Assembly (NCBI GenBank): GCA_041476545.1
Contig: JBGOTP010000201.1
Coordinates: 1 to 9,378 of the forward strand
DNA from: JBGOTP01 sp041476545
Lineage (GTDB): Bacteria > Acidobacteriota > Vicinamibacteria > Vicinamibacterales > CAVVIG01
Direction of reading: 5' to 3'
Length of the DNA: 9,378 bases
The notes under the pieces were generated by a model. The model was not told where the DNA came from, made no database searches, and saw only the letters and a program-made list of their open reading frames with translations. Made by a program: the position numbers and the translations under genes. Positions 6,366 through 9,378 of this stretch are shown here, one piece after another (the stretch's first letter is position 1; every line of letters begins with the position of its first letter).

Positions 6366-8972
6366 ATGAATCTGCCAGGAGACGTTCGCCACGCGGTGCG
6401 GACGCTCGTTCGGAGTCCCGGCTTTGCGGCCATCACTATCCTGACGCTGGCGCTCGGCATCGGCGCCAACACGGCGATTTTCTCGGTCGTGAACGCGACC
6501 ATCCTTCAGCCGCTTCCGTATCCCGCGCCCGAGCGGCTCGTCTTCATCTCCAGTCAGTTTCCAGAAATGGGATTCAACCAGTTCTGGATTTCCCCGCCCG
6601 AGTTCCTGGAGTTCCAGGAACGGACGCGCGCGTTTTCGAGTGTCGGAGCCTTTGCGACGGGCGAAGCCAATCTGACGGCGCCCGACCGTCCCCGGCGCGT
6701 CAACACGGCGCGGGTGTCGGCGGAGCTCTTCACGGTGCTCGGAGTGAAGCCACTGGCCGGCCGGACCTTCGAAATGCCGGAGACGCGGCCGAACGGCGCG
6801 CAGGTCGCCATCCTGTCCCACGACGTATGGCGGTCAGCCTTTGGAAGCGATCCACAGATCGTGGGTCGATCCGTCGAAATCAACGGCACGCCTCGCACGA
6901 TCGTCGGGATCATGCCGCCGCGGTTCGATGTCCTGGACCGTCACGTCGACGTCTGGGTTCCGCTCGTGCTCGATCCCGCGAACCGCTTGAATCGCGGCAA
7001 TCACCTGCTGTACCTGATCGGTCGTCTCTCTGGCGGCACGACGCTCGCGGGGGCGCAGGCGGAACTTGAATCACTGCTCGCTGCCTGGCCGTCGTCTATC
7101 AGCCCGGCCCCGAACGCCGCCGCTGCTGCTGCGCCTGCTCCTCCCGCGGCCACTGCGCCGACCGGTGGCGCTGGCCCTGCTCCCGCCGCTGCTCATGCGG
7201 CTGTCGCTGGTGGCTCACCTCCGCCGACCGCTGTTCCCCAAGGCGCGCCTTCGCCGAGCACGCCTCCCCGGGGCCCACACACGCCGAACGTCGATCGGCA
7301 TCGGCTGCGTTACGACAGGCTTCAGGACCAGGTGGTCGGGAGTGCGAAAACGGCCGTGCTCGTGCTGCAGGGAGCCGTGGTGCTCGTCCTGCTCATCGCG
7401 TGCGCGAACGTCGCCAGCCTGCTGCTCGCCCGCGCCGAGTCGCGACACAAGGAGTTCGCCGTTCGCGCCGCGCTCGGAGCCGGACGCTGGACGCTGGTCC
7501 GCCCGTTCATGCTGGAGGCGGGCCTGCTCTCCTTTGTTGGTGGTGCGCTCGGGCTGGCGGTGGGTGTGCTCGGCATCCGCTCCCTGATTGTCGCGTTTCC
7601 TCGCGGCCTGCCGCGTTCAGGAGATGTGACGCTCGATGCCGGCGTTCTCGCGTTCGCGCTGGTCGTTGCACTCGGGAGCGCGATGATCGTCGGCCTCGCG
7701 CCGCTGCTGCATCTCTCCCCCAATGTCACGGCGACCGCGCTCAAAGAGGCGGGGCAGCGGACGACGGTTGGTGTCGGGAGGAACCGCATGCGCCGCGCGC
7801 TCGTGGCAGGCGAGGTGGCGCTCGCCGTCGCTCTCGTGACGAGTGCCGGTCTGCTCATTCGAACCGTCGTGAATCTCTCGCGTGTCGACACGGGCTTCAA
7901 TCGCAGCAGGCTCGTCACGTTCGGCGTCAGTCTTCCTCCGGCGAAGTATGCCGCCGGACCGCCGATTCTGTCGTTCTATCAGCGACTGCTGGGGGATCTG
8001 CGCGCGCTGCCGGGAGTCGATGGGGTGGCCGCGATGACCGGGTTGCCGCCTTCCCGTCAGGTGGATGCGAACGACACCCGCATCGAAGGGTACACGGCGC
8101 CGCCCACGGGTCCCTTCGAGAACGTCGACTACTACCAGACCATCACGACCGACTACGTCAACACCATGGGCATTCCCATCGTCGAAGGACGCAATTTCCA
8201 GGCGTCGGATGCCGCGGGTCCGGCGGTGGTGTTGATCAACGAGACGATGGCGCGGACATTTTTTCGGAACGTGAGTCCGATCGGGCGGCGTGTGCATCCA
8301 TCGGGTCCGAACACTCCCTGGTACACCATCGTTGGCGTGTTGAAGGACGTGAAGCAGGGAGGCGTCGATCAAAAGACTGGGACCGAGCTGTATTTCAACT
8401 TCGAGCAACAGGCGACCAACCGGGCGGCGTCGGGCACGATGAATGTCACCGTGCGCTCGTCTGCGTCAGTCGACCGATTGGCGGCGCCGATTCGGCGCGC
8501 CGTGGCGGGACTCGATCCCACACTCCCGGTCGTCCGGTTGCGATCCATGGACGATGTGTTCGACGAGGCGATTGGACGGTCGCGTCTGCTGGCAGATCTG
8601 CTGGGTGTGTTCTCGGCGCTGGCGCTGACGTTGGCGGCGATTGGCACCTACGGCGTGCTCTCGTACATGGTCACGGAACGGCAGCGCGAGATTGGGATCC
8701 GCATGGCGCTCGGCGCCGGGCGCAGTGTGGTGCTGCGGATGGTGCTGTCGCAGGGATTCGCGCTTACGCTCGTCGGGCTGGCGGCGGGTCTGGCCCTTGC
8801 CCTCACCATGAATCGCCTGCTGACGACGTTGCTGTTTGGCGTGGCGCCGACCGATCCGGTCACGATTGCGGCGGTGGTGACGCTGATTGCCGGCGTCTCG
8901 ATGGTCGGCTGCTACCTGCCTGCGCGACGCGCCACGCGTGTGGATCCGATGATCGTGCTGCGCGACGATTAG
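6366..8972 (+). CDS. ADOP-family (MacB/FtsX-like) duplicated ABC-transporter permease
   Basis: The 868-residue protein has two MacB-periplasmic-core plus FtsX units fused in tandem. Unit 1: transmembrane helix about 19-41 (FAAITILTLALGIGANTAIFS), periplasmic core about 45-240, then three helices at about 329-352, 382-410 and 425-450. Unit 2: helix about 478-500 (LVAGEVALAVALVTSAGLLIR), core about 505-735, helices at about 742-767, 795-816 and 830-852, ending LPARRATRVDPMIVLRDD. The DVRHAVRTLVRSPGF start and HKEFAVRAALGAGR / QREIGIRMALGAGR cytoplasmic loops are hallmarks of the acidobacterial duplicated orphan permeases. No ATPase gene lies beside it, as is usual for this group, and the N-terminal prefix domain some members carry is absent. 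Such proteins are related to mechanotransmission/efflux permeases; the substrate is unknown. It lies 46 bp after the kinase on the same strand and may be co-transcribed. The start ATG has no strong Shine-Dalgarno. Residues about 247-306 are an odd Ala/Pro-rich insert. Confidence 0.92.
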   Translation: MNLPGDVRHAVRTLVRSPGFAAITILTLALGIGANTAIFSVVNATILQPLPYPAPERLVFISSQFPEMGFNQFWISPPEFLEFQERTRAFSSVGAFATGEANLTAPDRPRRVNTARVSAELFTVLGVKPLAGRTFEMPETRPNGAQVAILSHDVWRSAFGSDPQIVGRSVEINGTPRTIVGIMPPRFDVLDRHVDVWVPLVLDPANRLNRGNHLLYLIGRLSGGTTLAGAQAELESLLAAWPSSISPAPNAAAAAAPAPPAATAPTGGAGPAPAAAHAAVAGGSPPPTAVPQGAPSPSTPPRGPHTPNVDRHRLRYDRLQDQVVGSAKTAVLVLQGAVVLVLLIACANVASLLLARAESRHKEFAVRAALGAGRWTLVRPFMLEAGLLSFVGGALGLAVGVLGIRSLIVAFPRGLPRSGDVTLDAGVLAFALVVALGSAMIVGLAPLLHLSPNVTATALKEAGQRTTVGVGRNRMRRALVAGEVALAVALVTSAGLLIRTVVNLSRVDTGFNRSRLVTFGVSLPPAKYAAGPPILSFYQRLLGDLRALPGVDGVAAMTGLPPSRQVDANDTRIEGYTAPPTGPFENVDYYQTITTDYVNTMGIPIVEGRNFQASDAAGPAVVLINETMARTFFRNVSPIGRRVHPSGPNTPWYTIVGVLKDVKQGGVDQKTGTELYFNFEQQATNRAASGTMNVTVRSSASVDRLAAPIRRAVAGLDPTLPVVRLRSMDDVFDEAIGRSRLLADLLGVFSALALTLAAIGTYGVLSYMVTERQREIGIRMALGAGRSVVLRMVLSQGFALTLVGLAAGLALALTMNRLLTTLLFGVAPTDPVTIAAVVTLIAGVSMVGCYLPARRATRVDPMIVLRDD
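7104..7283 (+). other. Ala/Pro-rich low-complexity segment inside the permease
   Basis: Residues about 247-306 of the permease are dominated by Ala, Pro, Gly and Ser (for example NAAAAAAPAPPAATAPTGG). They lie between the end of the first periplasmic core (AELESLLAAW) and the conserved HTPN...HRLRYDRLQDQVVG segment that leads into the next membrane helix. From memory of the family only a short linker is expected here. The DNA is rich in GCC/GCT/CCG triplets, consistent with slippage-type expansion. Confidence 0.85.
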
Positions 8973-9068
8973 TGCTGTTTTGTCACGATAGCCAGCGCGG
9001 ACCATCGGTGCTGCTTGGCGAACCGCTCGACGCCGCGGGACGACACGGGACGCTGGCGTCAGCGCGAA

Positions 9069-9097
9069 TTGACCGCCTTTTTCAGATTGAGTACCAT
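9069..9097 (+). promoter_or_regulatory. Sigma70-type promoter of tRNA-Asn
   Basis: TTGACC (9069-9074, five of six consensus bases) and TACCAT (9092-9097, four of six) are separated by exactly 17 bases and end 24 bp before the mature tRNA. The bases just after the -10 (GACGGGTCGCGCG) are GC-rich, like the discriminator of stringently controlled stable-RNA promoters; that control is inferred. Confidence 0.7.
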
Positions 9098-9121
9098 GAC
9101 GGGTCGCGCGTCCCACCACAT

Positions 9122-9197
<76 letters not shown>

Positions 9198-9299
9198 CTT
9201 CGCGCCTTCGGCGCTCCGGCGGCCAAGGCCAACGTCGATCACCACACATCGCGAAGTTTCGCTCCGAAGAAGAGTGCGCCGTAGCCTTGGCGAAGGCGG
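9198..9299. repeat. Palindromic element between two copies of the tRNA end
   Basis: This 102-bp segment has inverted ends: CGCCTTCG (9203-9210) pairs with CGAAGGCG (9291-9298), and GCCAAGGC (9222-9229) with GCCTTGGC (9284-9291); the two arms share base 9291 on the right and are separated by an 11-nt bulge on the left. A small inner hairpin GCGAA-GT-TTCGC lies at 9251-9262. It has no credible ORF. Its minus-strand translation contains SAFAKAT, a string I recall from spurious acidobacterial ORFs, suggesting a dispersed palindromic repeat; that recollection is unverified. It could be a REP/MITE-like element or simply part of the tRNA's downstream hairpin. Confidence 0.65.
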
Positions 9300-9313
9300 A
9301 CCTGAGGAGCCAC
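9300..9313 (+). repeat. 14-bp direct repeat, right copy
   Basis: An exact second copy of ACCTGAGGAGCCAC, 116 bp after the first, directly abutting the right arm of the palindromic element. The rest of a tRNA is not present here, so it is a detached copy of a tRNA 3' end, as seen at attachment sites or as a target duplication. The final 65 bases of the window (9314-9378) show only a short GAACAAT pair (11 bp apart) and no gene that I can support. Confidence 0.85.
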
Positions 9314-9378
9314 TCCTCCTGATTCTGAACAATTCCGAACAATCGATTTCCGACCTTTTCCACGGCCACGCGCCGCGA

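Noticed and set aside
4784..6502. Minus-strand 572-codon open frame opposite the kinase
   Set aside because: It is antisense to an intact histidine kinase with all catalytic boxes, and its product is Arg/Glu/His-rich low-information sequence.
9052..9066. Hairpin CGCTG-GCGT-CAGCG as permease terminator
   Set aside because: The stem is only five base pairs and no T-run follows directly; the later T-run at 9078-9082 lies inside the tRNA promoter spacer.

Overview
The window is high-GC chromosomal DNA. It looks like a member of the Acidobacteriota, most plausibly a Vicinamibacteria-type lineage. That placement is inference from gene content: a very long Oar-like TonB-dependent receptor with an N-terminal carboxypeptidase-regulatory domain, an 'ADOP'-type duplicated MacB/FtsX permease with no ATPase beside it, short heptamer arrays between genes, and a palindromic spacer element. 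No marker gene settles it.

Layout, left to right. (1) 1-771 (+) is the 3' end of a gene whose start lies outside the window. It resembles the C-terminal part of a spermidine-synthase-like protein followed by a TPR-like tail. (2) 751-882 is a convergent intergenic zone. It holds an intrinsic-terminator hairpin that reads in the minus direction and overlaps the end of gene 1, then a 4+4 array of two related heptamers. (3) 883-3978 (-) is a 1031-residue outer-membrane receptor. (4) 3979-4170 is a divergent control region with an AT-rich island built of nearly three 19-bp direct repeats. (5) 4171-4905 (+) is an OmpR/PhoB-type response regulator. It overlaps (6) 4880-6319 (+), its membrane histidine kinase. 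After 46 bp comes (7) 6366-8972 (+), an 868-residue ADOP/MacB-like permease with an unusual Ala/Pro-rich insertion. (8) 9122-9196 (+) is tRNA-Asn(GTT) with encoded CCA and its own well-formed promoter. (9) Immediately downstream is a roughly 100-bp palindromic element, followed by an exact 14-bp copy of the tRNA 3' end.

How the genes may work together: the regulator and kinase are translationally coupled and clearly form one two-component system. The permease lies close downstream on the same strand and could be in the same transcript. The receptor is transcribed divergently from the shared control region, so the 19-bp repeats are natural candidates for an operator acting on both sides. A signal-responsive envelope module (outer-membrane receptor plus inner-membrane MacB-like permease under one two-component system) is a reasonable hypothesis, but the substrate and signal cannot be read from sequence. 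I see no defence system, CRISPR array, transposase or integrase gene. The more unusual signals are non-coding: the 19-bp repeats, the heptamer array and the duplicated tRNA end.
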